Positions 1-10,362 of a stretch of DNA of 64,000 nucleotides are shown piece by piece; positions within the stretch are counted from its first letter, which is position 1; each line of letters starts with the position of its first letter. The notes beneath the pieces were generated by a model that saw only the letters and a list, made by a program, of their open reading frames with translations, had not been told where the DNA came from and ran no database searches. The DNA is taken from assembly GCF_003351145.1 (NCBI RefSeq), contig NZ_QQSV01000001.1, positions 434,001 through 498,000 on the forward strand, written 5' to 3'. Made by a program: the position numbers and the translations under genes. The DNA comes from Meiothermus sp. QL-1 (lineage in GTDB: Bacteria; Deinococcota; Deinococci; Deinococcales; Thermaceae).

Positions 1-2
1 AC

Positions 3-1043
3 CCGCTGGATGCCTTCTTCGAAGCCCACCCCGAGCTGCTTCTGGAAAGCCCCCCCGAGGCCGCCGTGGCCGACCCCGCGAACCGGGTGCTCTACCCCCT
101 GCACGCCCACTGCGCCGCGCGGGAGCTGCCGATTGAGCCCAGTTCGCCCGACCCCCTGTACCACCCTGGGTTGCCCATCCTGCCGCCCCTCATCAGGAAG
201 GGGGAGCGCCTCTACTCGCCCAGTCGCGACCCCCACCGGGCGCTGGTTTTGCGGGGGTTGGGGCGGAACTTCACGCTGCGGGACGGGAGTGGGCGGGTGC
301 TGGGCAGCTTGGACGAGCGGCAGGCCTACTGGGAGGCCCACCCCGGGGCGGTCTATTTGCACCAGGGGGAGAGCTACCTGGTGCGCAATCTGGACCTGGA
401 GAAGCGCGAAGTGGTGCTGCTGCCGGGCCTGGAGGACTACTACACCGAGCCCAGGGCCCAGACCGAGATCGAGGTCCTGGAAGGGGAGGAGGTCCAGCCC
501 GGGGTCTGGGTGGGGGCGGTGCGGCTCAGGGAGTGGGTCACAGGCTACGTGAAGAAGCGCTACATCAGCGAGGCGGTGCTGGAGGAGGTGCCCCTGGCCA
601 TGCCCGAGCTGTGCTTCGAGACCGAGGCGGTCTGGTTCCATCCCTGCAGCTCTTTGCAGGCCCAGTTGCCCGGCGGACTGCACGCCCTCGAGCACACCCT
701 GATCGGCCTGCTGCCCCTTTTCGTGCTGGCCGAGCGGCAGGATGTGGGCGGGGTCTCCTATCCCTTCTACCCCCGCCCCCTGCCTTCCGAAGGGGGGGCC
801 ACGGTCTTCATCTACGACGGCTACCCCGGGGGGGTGGGCTACGCCCGTGCGGCGGCCCGACAGTTTCCTCGCTGGGTGAAGGCCGCCCATGACCTGCTCA
901 GGACCTGCCCTTGCGAGGCGGGCTGTCCTCGCTGCATCCTTTCGCCCAAGTGCGGCAACGGCAACCAGCACCTCGACAAACAGGCAGCCCTGTGGTTGGC
1001 CGAGGAGCTCTGCCGCCGCTATCCGGTGGGCCCTGCCCACTAG
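3..1043 (+). CDS. C-terminal part of a DEAD/DEAH-box helicase with DUF1998-type domain (5' end outside window)
   Basis: The frame is open from base 3, so the start and the ATPase core lie upstream of the window. What remains matches the C-terminal accessory region of MrfA/YprA-like superfamily 2 helicases, which act in DNA repair. Visible signs are the FIYDGYPGGVGYA block and a terminal cysteine cluster of the form CxC-x3-C-x2-C followed by a fifth cysteine (bases about 904-950), the probable zinc or iron-sulfur site of this family. The TAG stop overlaps the stop of the convergent cvpA gene by four bases (CTAG). Family assignment is good; the precise function cannot be judged without the motor domains. 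Confidence 0.8.
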   Translation, partial: PLDAFFEAHPELLLESPPEAAVADPANRVLYPLHAHCAARELPIEPSSPDPLYHPGLPILPPLIRKGERLYSPSRDPHRALVLRGLGRNFTLRDGSGRVLGSLDERQAYWEAHPGAVYLHQGESYLVRNLDLEKREVVLLPGLEDYYTEPRAQTEIEVLEGEEVQPGVWVGAVRLREWVTGYVKKRYISEAVLEEVPLAMPELCFETEAVWFHPCSSLQAQLPGGLHALEHTLIGLLPLFVLAERQDVGGVSYPFYPRPLPSEGGATVFIYDGYPGGVGYARAAARQFPRWVKAAHDLLRTCPCEAGCPRCILSPKCGNGNQHLDKQAALWLAEELCRRYPVGPAH

Positions 1044-1528
1044 CGGGGGTGGTGCACGTGGGGCAGCAGCAGGCTGCGCGGCAGGGGGTGGCTCGAGGCC
1101 CAGTTGAACAGCGGGCGGGCAAAGGGGCTGCTCACGATGCCCTCCTTGACCGCCACCGGGATGCGCTCCGAGGGGTAGCGCAGGGCCCCCGTAGAGGCCA
1201 CGTACTCGCTGGGGAAGCTGAGCCAGATGGTAAAGGCCAGGAACAACCCCCAGACCAAGCCCCCTGCCCCGCCCACCAGCCCCTCCAGCAGGGGCGAGAG
1301 AGGGGGGAGGGGGAGGAACCGGGCCAGGTAGGCCGCGCCCAGCCCCAGCAGCAGGGCCAAAAGGGGAAGGCCCCAGGCAGGCAGGAGGCCCCCCAGGAGA
1401 AGGGCCGCGGCGGCGTAGAGCAGCAGGGCGAGCCCAAAGGCCAGGGCGAACTGGGCCCCCCGGCGTATGCCAAAGGCTAGGGCAGCCGAGAGGACTAGAA
1501 GGGCCATCAGGTCGAGCCAGCTCAGCAT
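1040..1528 (-). CDS. cvpA: CvpA family membrane protein
   Basis: A 162-residue, strongly hydrophobic protein with about four predicted membrane segments. The first begins at MLSWLDLMALLVLSAALAFG, and glycine-rich helices follow. This is the layout of the CvpA (colicin V production) family, inner-membrane proteins of poorly known role. An in-frame upstream extension exists, but it runs back into pheT and loses the hydrophobic N-terminus, so the ATG at 1528 is preferred. It lies 46 bases downstream of pheT on the same strand and may be the last gene of a pheS-pheT-cvpA unit. Confidence 0.7.
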   Translation of the reverse strand: MLSWLDLMALLVLSAALAFGIRRGAQFALAFGLALLLYAAAALLLGGLLPAWGLPLLALLLGLGAAYLARFLPLPPLSPLLEGLVGGAGGLVWGLFLAFTIWLSFPSEYVASTGALRYPSERIPVAVKEGIVSSPFARPLFNWASSHPLPRSLLLPHVHHPR

Positions 1529-1574
1529 TAAGGGCAGTATACCGGGCGGTTTTGCTTCTGGCAGGGCGTTTGAC

Positions 1575-3929
1575 CTAGCGGCGGATGGCGTAGCCCCGGC
1601 TTTCCACCGCGGCGATGATTTGCTGCATGAAGGCCTCGGTCTCGAGGTCGGTGAGGGTGCGCTCCGGGTGACGGAAGACCAGGTGGAAGGCCAGGCTCTT
1701 CTGCCCGGCCTCCAGGGGCCGGCCCCGGTAGAGGTCGAAGACCTCGAGCCGCTCCAGATACTCCCCCGCGTGGGCCCGGATGAGGCGCTCGACCTCGGCG
1801 TAGGGGACCTCCTCGGGCACCACCACCGCCAGGTCGCGCAGGCTGGCGGGGAAGCGGGCCATGTCGCGGAAGCCCCCGGGCCCCTTGGGCAGGGGCAGGG
1901 CCAGCTCGAACAGGAAAACCCCCAGGGGCAGCTCCACCGCCTCAGCAATTGCGGGGTGCAGGGCCCCCATCTGCCCCACGCGCACCCCGTTCCAGTAGAC
2001 CCCGCCGCTGATTCCGGGGTGCAGGTGGGGGGCGGTCTCCCTTTCCACCCGCACCCCGCTGCCCAGGTTGCGCGCCGCCGTTTCCAAAAGGCCTTTCAGG
2101 GCGAAGAAGCTGCCCTCCAGTCCTCGCTGCCAGAGGCCCGGCACCGCCTCGCCCCAAAGGAGGCCGGCGAGGTGGAGGGTTTCGGTTTGCTGGAAGACCC
2201 GGCCCACCTCGAAGAGCAGGAAGGGCCCCACCTCGCCCTGGGCCAGGGCGTGCTGTAGGTTTTTCAGTAGCCCCGGGTAGAGCATGGTGCGCAAAGCGGT
2301 GCGTTCGGGGGTCTGGGGGTTTTGCATGTAGACGGTGGGGGCAGGCGCCCTGTAGAGGGCGCACTCCTCGGGGGAGGACCAGGCGTAGTTGATGACCTCC
2401 TGGAAGCCGAGACCGGCCAGCACCGCCTTGAGCCGCTCGGTGGCCTCGTAGGGTTCGTCCACCCCCAGGTTGTCGGGGTGGGGGAAAAAGCTCGGCAGGC
2501 TGGTGGGAATCTTGTCGTAGCCCACGATGCGGGCCACCTCCTCCACCAGATCTTCCTCGATGCGCAAGTCCACCCGGTGGCTGGGGGGGGTGACCCGGTA
2601 GACCCCTTCTGCTTCCCCCGCTTCGACGCGGCAGCCCAGGCGGGCCAGCACCCCAAGCTGCTCTGCCTCGGGGTAATCCATGCCCACCAGCCGGTTGGTG
2701 TAGGCGGGCCGGAAGGCGATGGGCTCTGGGGGCTGGGTGTGGTCCAGGTCGAGCCGGGCCTGGGCCACCTCTACCCCCTCACCCCCCCAGGCCTGCAGCA
2801 GCTCGAAGAAACGGTCGGCGGCCCGGTGCACGCCTTCCGGGTCCACCCCCCGCTCGAAGCGGTAGGAGGCCTCGGTCCTGAGGCCGTGCCGCCGGGCTGT
2901 GCGGCGAATCGTCACCGGGTCGAAGTGGGCCACCTCCAGCGCCACCGCGGTGGTGGTGGCGCGAATCTCGTCCTCGGCCCCCCCCATCACCCCTGCGAGG
3001 CCGGCGGGCCGGGTCTCCTCGCCTGTTTTTACGGCGATGAGCAGGTCGCCTGCCCCCAGGGTGCGCTCCACCCCGTCCAGGGTGACGAGCCGTTCCCCAG
3101 GCCGGGCGAAACGCACCCAAAGCCCCTCCCCCACGAAGGCCGCGTCGTAGGCGTGCATGGGGTTGCCCAGCTCGAGCATGGCGTAGTTGGTGGCGTCCAC
3201 CACGTTGGAGATGGGGCGCATCCCCGCGGCAAAGAGGCGGCGCTGGACCTGGAGGGGGCTGGGTCCTATGCGGATGCCCCGGGCATAGGAGAGGGTGAAG
3301 CGGTCGCAGGCCCGGGGCTCCTCGATCGTGAGCCCGAAGGGCAGGGGGAGGGGGGTGGTCTTGGGCTGGGGGCGGGGCTCGATGAGGTGGAACCCCAGCG
3401 TAGCCAGGTCGCGGGCCACCCCATAGACCGAGAGCCAGTCCGGGCGGTTGGGGGTGATCTCCACCTCGATTACCTCGTCGGGGCCGAAGACCTCGGCCAG
3501 GGGGGTGCCGGGGGGCAGGGCCTCGGGTGGGAACTCCAGGAGCCCCCCTCCGTACTCGCCCAGCCCCAGCTCGCGGGCTGAGAGGACCATGCCGTAGGAC
3601 TCCACCCCGGCCACCCGGCGCACCCCAACGCTGCCCTCCGGCAGCACGGCCCCCGGCAGGGCCAGGGCCACCCCCATGCCGGGCTGGGCGTTGGGATCAC
3701 CGGAGACCACCTGCACCTCCTGCCCGGCGTCCAGCACGAGCCGGCGCACCTCCCGGCCCTCCAGCGGCTCCACGGCCAGCACCCGGGCGAAGACCACCTG
3801 GCGGTGGGGCACGGCCAGGGGCATGATGCGCTCGACCTCGAGGCCCAGCCCGGCCAGGAGCACCTCCAGGCGCTCGGGGCCCGGGGCTTCAGGCAGGAAC
3901 TCCTTGAGCCAGCTATAGACAATCCTCAC
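1575..3929 (-). CDS. pheT: Phenylalanine--tRNA ligase beta subunit
   Basis: A 784-residue beta chain of the (alpha-beta)2 phenylalanyl-tRNA synthetase, essentially the length of the Thermus enzyme. In order it shows an N-terminal tRNA-binding OB-fold (about 40-150), the B3/B4 region with the editing site (about 200-380), B5 (about 395-470, EITPNRPDW upstream), a catalytic-like domain (about 480-680) and a C-terminal anticodon-binding FDX-ACB domain beginning near RFPASLRDLAVVVP. The start is GTG (3927-3929), placed by homology to the usual MR(I/V)xxSWLK N-terminus. It follows pheS by only three bases, so the two subunits are co-translated. Confidence 0.97.
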   Translation of the reverse strand: MRIVYSWLKEFLPEAPGPERLEVLLAGLGLEVERIMPLAVPHRQVVFARVLAVEPLEGREVRRLVLDAGQEVQVVSGDPNAQPGMGVALALPGAVLPEGSVGVRRVAGVESYGMVLSARELGLGEYGGGLLEFPPEALPPGTPLAEVFGPDEVIEVEITPNRPDWLSVYGVARDLATLGFHLIEPRPQPKTTPLPLPFGLTIEEPRACDRFTLSYARGIRIGPSPLQVQRRLFAAGMRPISNVVDATNYAMLELGNPMHAYDAAFVGEGLWVRFARPGERLVTLDGVERTLGAGDLLIAVKTGEETRPAGLAGVMGGAEDEIRATTTAVALEVAHFDPVTIRRTARRHGLRTEASYRFERGVDPEGVHRAADRFFELLQAWGGEGVEVAQARLDLDHTQPPEPIAFRPAYTNRLVGMDYPEAEQLGVLARLGCRVEAGEAEGVYRVTPPSHRVDLRIEEDLVEEVARIVGYDKIPTSLPSFFPHPDNLGVDEPYEATERLKAVLAGLGFQEVINYAWSSPEECALYRAPAPTVYMQNPQTPERTALRTMLYPGLLKNLQHALAQGEVGPFLLFEVGRVFQQTETLHLAGLLWGEAVPGLWQRGLEGSFFALKGLLETAARNLGSGVRVERETAPHLHPGISGGVYWNGVRVGQMGALHPAIAEAVELPLGVFLFELALPLPKGPGGFRDMARFPASLRDLAVVVPEEVPYAEVERLIRAHAGEYLERLEVFDLYRGRPLEAGQKSLAFHLVFRHPERTLTDLETEAFMQQIIAAVESRGYAIRR

Positions 3930-3932
3930 CGC

Positions 3933-5063
<1,131 letters not shown>

Positions 5064-5090
5064 CTACCCAAAAAACCACCCCCTGGCCAT
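5064..5090 (-). CDS. Candidate Phe leader peptide MARGWFFG
   Basis: An eight-codon ORF reading MARGWFFG and ending TAG at 5064. It contains tandem TTT-TTT phenylalanine codons, whereas TTC dominates in neighbouring genes. Its stop codon lies directly before hairpin A of the pheS leader. The ATG sits seven bases after a TAGACT -10 box, so it would be translated from a leaderless transcript. This is the arrangement of the enterobacterial pheM leader, in which ribosome pausing at Phe codons raises pheST expression. Too short for protein-level proof, but position, codon content and hairpins agree. Confidence 0.6.
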   Translation of the reverse strand: MARGWFFG

Positions 5091-5097
5091 GGCCCCA

Positions 5098-5127
5098 AGT
5101 CTAAGCGACGGCTCCCTCAGAACACAA
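5098..5127 (-). promoter_or_regulatory. Promoter of the pheST leader
   Basis: On the minus strand, TTGTGT (5127-5122) and TAGACT (5103-5098) are separated by 18 bases, a fair sigma-70-type promoter. Transcription would begin at or very near the ATG of the leader peptide. Confidence 0.55.
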
Positions 5128-5152
5128 GCGGTGGCTCTGCCAGAATAGACCC

Positions 5153-5536
5153 ATGACCTACGAGACCTTCGTCGAGACCGCTGAGCGCCTTTGGGCCGAG
5201 ATTCCGGACGAGTTCAAGCGGGGACTGCAGGGGCTTCACATCCTGGAGGCAGCCAAACCCGACCCCGAGGCGCCCGAGCTGCTGCGCCTGGGCGAGTACC
5301 ACGACCCGGGCTTCCCCTCGGTGCTGGGGGGGTTTGAGGGCATCGGGCGGCACATCGCCCTCTTCTACGGCTCGTTTGCCGCCCTTGCGGCCGAGGACCC
5401 CGGGTTCGACTGGGAGGGGGAGATCTGGGAGACCCTGCTGCACGAACTCAGGCACCACCTGGAGTCGCTGGCCTGGCGCGACGACCTGGTACAGGAGGAC
5501 CTGGAGGCCCTGCGCCGCTACCGGGAAGGGCGTTAG
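5153..5536 (+). CDS. Small zincin-like metallopeptidase family protein
   Basis: A 127-residue soluble protein whose C-terminal half holds HELRHH (about residue 97), the zinc-binding HExxH of the minimal 'zincin_1' (DUF1025-like) family. The substrate of this family is not known to me. The ATG is 62 bases from the divergent phe leader start, so the two share a short intergenic region. Its TAG stop overlaps the pgk stop by four bases (TTAG). Family call good, activity unproven. Confidence 0.75.
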   Translation: MTYETFVETAERLWAEIPDEFKRGLQGLHILEAAKPDPEAPELLRLGEYHDPGFPSVLGGFEGIGRHIALFYGSFAALAAEDPGFDWEGEIWETLLHELRHHLESLAWRDDLVQEDLEALRRYREGR

Positions 5537-6720
5537 CTATTCAAGGCCTCGATGCCGGGCAGGGTGCCGAGCTCCAGTAGTTCCAGGCTGGCCCCCCCGC
5601 CAGTGGAGACATGGCTGAACTTATCGGCCATGCCTAGCTTGTTGGCCGCGGCCACCGAGTCGCCCCCGCCAATCACGGTGAAGGCCCCCTCCAGCCGGGC
5701 GATGGCCTCGCCCACGGCCAGGGTGCCCTGGGCGAAGTCGTCCATCTCAAAGACCCCCATGGGCCCGTTCCAGAGCACGGTTTTAGCCCCTTGGAGGGCT
5801 TCGGCGAAGGCTTTTGCGCTCTCAGGGCCAATATCGAGGCCCATCCAGCCCTCTTCAATGGCGTTGGCCGGCATGATGCGGGTGGGGGTTCCGGCCTCTA
5901 TCTTTTGGGCGGCCACCACGTCCACCGGAAGAAGGAGCCGCACCCCCATCTCGCCGGCCCGCCGCATCAGGTCGCGGGCCAGCTCGAGCCGGTCGTCCTC
6001 CACCAGGCTCTTGCCCACCTGGCCGCCCTGGGCCTTGATGAAGGTGAAGGCCATGGCGCCCCCGATGATCATTCCCGTCACCCTGGGCAGCAGGTTCTCA
6101 ATCACCCCGATCTTGTCGGAGACCTTGGCCCCCCCCAGCACCACCCAGTAGGGCTTCTCGGGGTTGTGGAGCACCCTGCCCAGGCTTTCGACCTCTTTTT
6201 CCATCAAGAAGCCCGCGTAGCTCGGCAAAATCCGGGCCACCCCAGTGACCGAGGCGTGGGCCCGGTGGGCCGAACCGAAGGCATCGAGCACGAAGACCTG
6301 GCCCAGCCGGGCGTATTTTTGCGCGAGCTGGGGGTCGTTCTTCTCCTCGCCTGCCTCAAAGCGCACGTTGTCCAGCAGTATTACCGACCCCGGCGGGGCT
6401 GCCTCCACCCGTTCCAGCGTGGCCTCGCTGGCTGGGGTGAGCTCGGGTGTGCCCCCGATGAAGGTCACCGGCCGGCCCAGGTGCTTTTCCAGCACCGGGG
6501 CCACCGGGGCCAGGCTCTGGGCGGGGTCGAAGCCCTTGGGCCGGCCCAGGTGGGAGAAGAGCACCAGGGTGGCCCCCTGCTCCAAGAGGTGCTTCAGGGT
6601 GGGCACCGCCGCTGCAATGCGGGTCTCGTCCTGGACCGCCCCGTCCTTGAGGGGCACGTTGAAGTCCACCCGCACCAGCACCCGCTGGCCGCTGGCGTTC
6701 AGCTCGTTGAGGGTGCGCAT
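5533..6720 (-). CDS. pgk: Phosphoglycerate kinase
   Basis: A 395-residue glycolytic kinase that transfers phosphate between 1,3-bisphosphoglycerate and ADP. The N-terminal substrate half shows [11 protein letters not shown] (about 14-24) and FSHLGRP (about 55-61). The C-terminal nucleotide half ends with the GGGDS and STGGGASLE glycine loops. Full family length. It starts nine bases after the gap stop, so gap-pgk form one glycolytic operon transcribed leftward. Confidence 0.98.
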   Translation of the reverse strand: MRTLNELNASGQRVLVRVDFNVPLKDGAVQDETRIAAAVPTLKHLLEQGATLVLFSHLGRPKGFDPAQSLAPVAPVLEKHLGRPVTFIGGTPELTPASEATLERVEAAPPGSVILLDNVRFEAGEEKNDPQLAQKYARLGQVFVLDAFGSAHRAHASVTGVARILPSYAGFLMEKEVESLGRVLHNPEKPYWVVLGGAKVSDKIGVIENLLPRVTGMIIGGAMAFTFIKAQGGQVGKSLVEDDRLELARDLMRRAGEMGVRLLLPVDVVAAQKIEAGTPTRIMPANAIEEGWMGLDIGPESAKAFAEALQGAKTVLWNGPMGVFEMDDFAQGTLAVGEAIARLEGAFTVIGGGDSVAAANKLGMADKFSHVSTGGGASLELLELGTLPGIEALNS

Positions 6721-6729
6721 GGGGGCCTC

Positions 6730-7809
<1,080 letters not shown>

Positions 7810-7847
7810 TTAAGAGGAGGGGAGTTCTTGTGAATAAATACACAGCC

Positions 7848-9005
7848 CTAGCCGAGCCCCAGGTAGGCCAGGTACCAGCGCAGCAGGGCCTCGCCGTAGA
7901 AGAAGGCCACCACCCCACCCACCGCCAGGTAGGGGCCGAAGGGGATTTGCTGGCCACCTCTGCCAAACCGCTGGGCCAGCAGCCCCAGGACCGCCCCGGC
8001 TAGCACCGCAATCAGGAGGGCCACCAGGAACTGGGCGAAGCCCAGCCAGACCCCTAAAAACCCGGCCAGCACCACGTCTCCGTAGCCCATCACGCTCACG
8101 TAGCCGCTTTCCTCCGTGTTGTCGGCCTCTACCTTGTCGGAGGGGTTTCGAATCCACCAGTAGAGCATGCCGGCCAGGGCCAGCCCCCCAGCCGAGAGGA
8201 GCATGCCCCTCAGGCTCTCCAGAGGAGAGGCCTGCAGCAGCAGGGCGGCCAGCGGGGCCAGGGCCGCCAGGCCCAGCGTGAGCCCGTCGGGCAGGGCCAG
8301 GACCCGGGCGGTGCGGGCGTTGAGGGCGGCGTTCAGGAAGCCCAGCAGGAGCCCCAGGCTGCCCCAGTAGACCCCGCCCGCCGTACCCCACATCCCCCCC
8401 CAGGCCCCGCCCATGGCGGCTAGATGGACCTGATGCACCCCAAAAGGGCCCTCGCGGGGGCTGTCCTTGAAGCGGTTGTAGATGAGCCCCCCGTACCCGG
8501 CCAGAAGGGCCAGCAGCCCGGCCGCCAACAGCCCCCCCTCCAGCGCCTGGGAGAAACCCTGGGGGAAGCCCAGGGCCCAGGCCGCCATGAGCCCCAGGAA
8601 GACCCCGGCGAAGTTGAGCGAGTTGGGCAGGGTCTTGGTGTCGATGTCGATGAAGGCCAGGGCGATGAGCAGGGCGATGAAGGCCCACACCAGCAGGACC
8701 CCGGCAATCCCTCCTGTGCCCCCCAGCAGGTAGGCGCTGAGGGCGAAGAGAAAGGCGGTGAGGGCCTCCACCAGGGGGTAGCGGGGGGAGATGGGGCCCC
8801 GGCAGCGGCGGCAGCGGCCCCTCTGGAGCAGCCAGGAGAGGAGGGGCAGAAGCTCAACGGGGGTGAGGGTGTGGCCGCAGTGGGGGCAGCTCGAGCGGGG
8901 CCGGACCACCGAGAGGCCTTTGGGCAGCCGGTAGATCACCACGTTCAGGAATGAGCCGATGAGGCTGCCAAAAAGAAAGGCGTATACCAGCCAGATCCAC
9001 TCCAC
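7848..9005 (-). CDS. pilD: Prepilin peptidase (type IV leader peptidase / methyltransferase)
   Basis: A 385-residue polytopic membrane protein that cleaves and N-methylates prepilins. After the first membrane helix and the RLP motif comes the cytoplasmic zinc site CPHC...CRRC (about residues 36-80) and a methyltransferase-like region. The two aspartate motifs of the GxGD protease are FIDIDTKTLPN (about 120) and GYGDVVLAG (about 300). About 170 residues separate them, longer than in most PilD proteins, so an insertion with extra helices is likely. Start is GTG at 9005, directly before the usual hydrophobic N-terminus. It serves the same pathway as PilB and PilT elsewhere in the window. Confidence 0.93.
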   Translation of the reverse strand: MEWIWLVYAFLFGSLIGSFLNVVIYRLPKGLSVVRPRSSCPHCGHTLTPVELLPLLSWLLQRGRCRRCRGPISPRYPLVEALTAFLFALSAYLLGGTGGIAGVLLVWAFIALLIALAFIDIDTKTLPNSLNFAGVFLGLMAAWALGFPQGFSQALEGGLLAAGLLALLAGYGGLIYNRFKDSPREGPFGVHQVHLAAMGGAWGGMWGTAGGVYWGSLGLLLGFLNAALNARTARVLALPDGLTLGLAALAPLAALLLQASPLESLRGMLLSAGGLALAGMLYWWIRNPSDKVEADNTEESGYVSVMGYGDVVLAGFLGVWLGFAQFLVALLIAVLAGAVLGLLAQRFGRGGQQIPFGPYLAVGGVVAFFYGEALLRWYLAYLGLG

Positions 9006-9045
9006 CCCGCCATTATTACGCCTCGAGGTGCGGGTAAACTGGGGT

Positions 9046-9768
9046 GTGCTCAGGAGCCCGTTGCTTGCAGTGCCCCATGGCTTTACCACCCGCACAGGAG
9101 GGGTCTCGCCCCCGCCCTTCGATACGCTGAACCTGGGCCTTTCTACCGCCGATGACCCGAAGAACGTTCTGGAGAACCGCCGCCGGGTGCTGGCCCTTTT
9201 CGGGGACCCCCCCCAGGCAGGGCTGCGGCAGGTGCACGGCGCCACCGTGCACGCGGTAGAGGCGGCGGGGGAGTGGGAGGGCGATGGCCTTCTGACCCAC
9301 ACCCCCGGGCTTTTGCTGCGGGTGAGCGTGGCCGACTGCTACCCCATTTTGCTGCACGAGCCGGTGCGGGGGGTGGTGGGGGCCTTGCACGCCGGCTGGC
9401 GGGGGGTGGTGCAGGGGATTCTGCCGAGAGCGTTGGCGTTGGCCCAGGCGCGCTACGGCGCCGACCCGGCCCAGGTGCGGGTGGCGGTGGGCCCGGGCAT
9501 CGGGGGGTGCTGCTACCAGGTGGGGCCAGAGGTGGTGGAGGCCTTTGAGCAAGCAGGCCTGCCCTTCTACCGGCCCGATAGCGAACCGGGCCGTTTCCGG
9601 CTCGACCTGGAAGCGGCCATTCGCGCCCAGGCCCTCCAGGCCGGGGTGCGAGCAGCCCACTACTGGGCTTTGGGAGCCTGTACCTATACCGATTCCCGCT
9701 TTTTCTCCTACCGCCGCGAGCGGAACACCGGTCGTATGTGGGCCGTGATTATGCTGGCCCCTACCTAG
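9046..9768 (+). CDS. pgeF: Laccase-domain (YfiH/PgeF-type) protein
   Basis: A 240-residue multicopper-oxidase-like protein with the three zinc ligands of the family in QVHGATVH, VADCYPILL and HAGWRG. Relatives have been described as purine nucleoside enzymes and, in E. coli, as a peptidoglycan editing factor. Which role applies here is open. The GTG at 9046 is chosen because TAAACT (9035-9040) lies five bases before it, giving a leaderless mRNA, and because the alternative upstream start overlaps the divergent pilD. Confidence 0.85.
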   Translation: MLRSPLLAVPHGFTTRTGGVSPPPFDTLNLGLSTADDPKNVLENRRRVLALFGDPPQAGLRQVHGATVHAVEAAGEWEGDGLLTHTPGLLLRVSVADCYPILLHEPVRGVVGALHAGWRGVVQGILPRALALAQARYGADPAQVRVAVGPGIGGCCYQVGPEVVEAFEQAGLPFYRPDSEPGRFRLDLEAAIRAQALQAGVRAAHYWALGACTYTDSRFFSYRRERNTGRMWAVIMLAPT

Positions 9769-9792
9769 GGCGGTTTTAGCTAGACTGTAGGG

Positions 9793-10326
9793 GTGCTCTG
9801 GCCCCGGGCCCGGCTGCAGTCGGTCACCGAGATTACCCCCCTCTGGCTCAGGGAGCGGGGGCTGCGAGGGGTAATTTTGGACCTGGACAACACCCTGGTG
9901 CCCTACGGGTTCTACGGCGAGCCCCCGGCCCACCTGGTGGGCTGGCTGGAGGAGCTGAAGGCGGCGGGTATACCCCTGGTGCTGGTGTCGAATGGGAGTC
10001 GGGCGCGGGTGGGCTACTGGCGGGAGAAGCTCGGGGTGCTGGGGCTGGGTCCCGCGGGCAAGCCCTGGTGCGGCTTTCGCTCGGCCTTGCGGCGGATGGG
10101 GCTTCAGGCTTGTGAGGTGGCGGTGGTGGGCGACCAGCTTTTCACCGACGTGCTGGGGGGTAATCTGGTGGGCGCCTACACTGTTTTGGTCCCGCCCCTT
10201 TCTTCCCGGGAGCTGGGCTACACCCGGCTGGTGCGGCGGTTGGAGCGCTTTGTGCTAAGGGTTTTGCTGGCAGAGGAATTTGACCCGGGCAAGACCCGCC
10301 AAGGCCCCACAATAAAAAAAGAGTAG
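9793..10326 (+). CDS. YqeG-family HAD phosphatase
   Basis: A 177-residue haloacid-dehalogenase-type hydrolase. HAD motif I is DLDNTLVPY (about 31-39), motif II is LVSNGS, and motif IV is VVGDQLFTDVLGGN. It matches the YqeG/IIIA subfamily, a predicted phosphatase family whose physiological substrate is not clear from the sequence. GTG start at 9793, six bases after TAGACT (9781-9786), so probably leaderless and with its own promoter. Confidence 0.85.
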   Translation: MLWPRARLQSVTEITPLWLRERGLRGVILDLDNTLVPYGFYGEPPAHLVGWLEELKAAGIPLVLVSNGSRARVGYWREKLGVLGLGPAGKPWCGFRSALRRMGLQACEVAVVGDQLFTDVLGGNLVGAYTVLVPPLSSRELGYTRLVRRLERFVLRVLLAEEFDPGKTRQGPTIKKE

Positions 10327-10362
10327 GGCGGGGGAAGCCGCGTTTTGAGGAGGATGGGTCGA

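Noticed and set aside
2322-3581. Antisense open frame inside pheT
   Set aside because: Same GC-rich shadow effect; pheT is conserved over this whole stretch.
5070-5100. GGCCATGGCC plus T-run in the phe leader as an intrinsic terminator
   Set aside because: The palindrome is short and separated from the T-run by a G-rich stretch; the T-run is better explained as two Phe codons.
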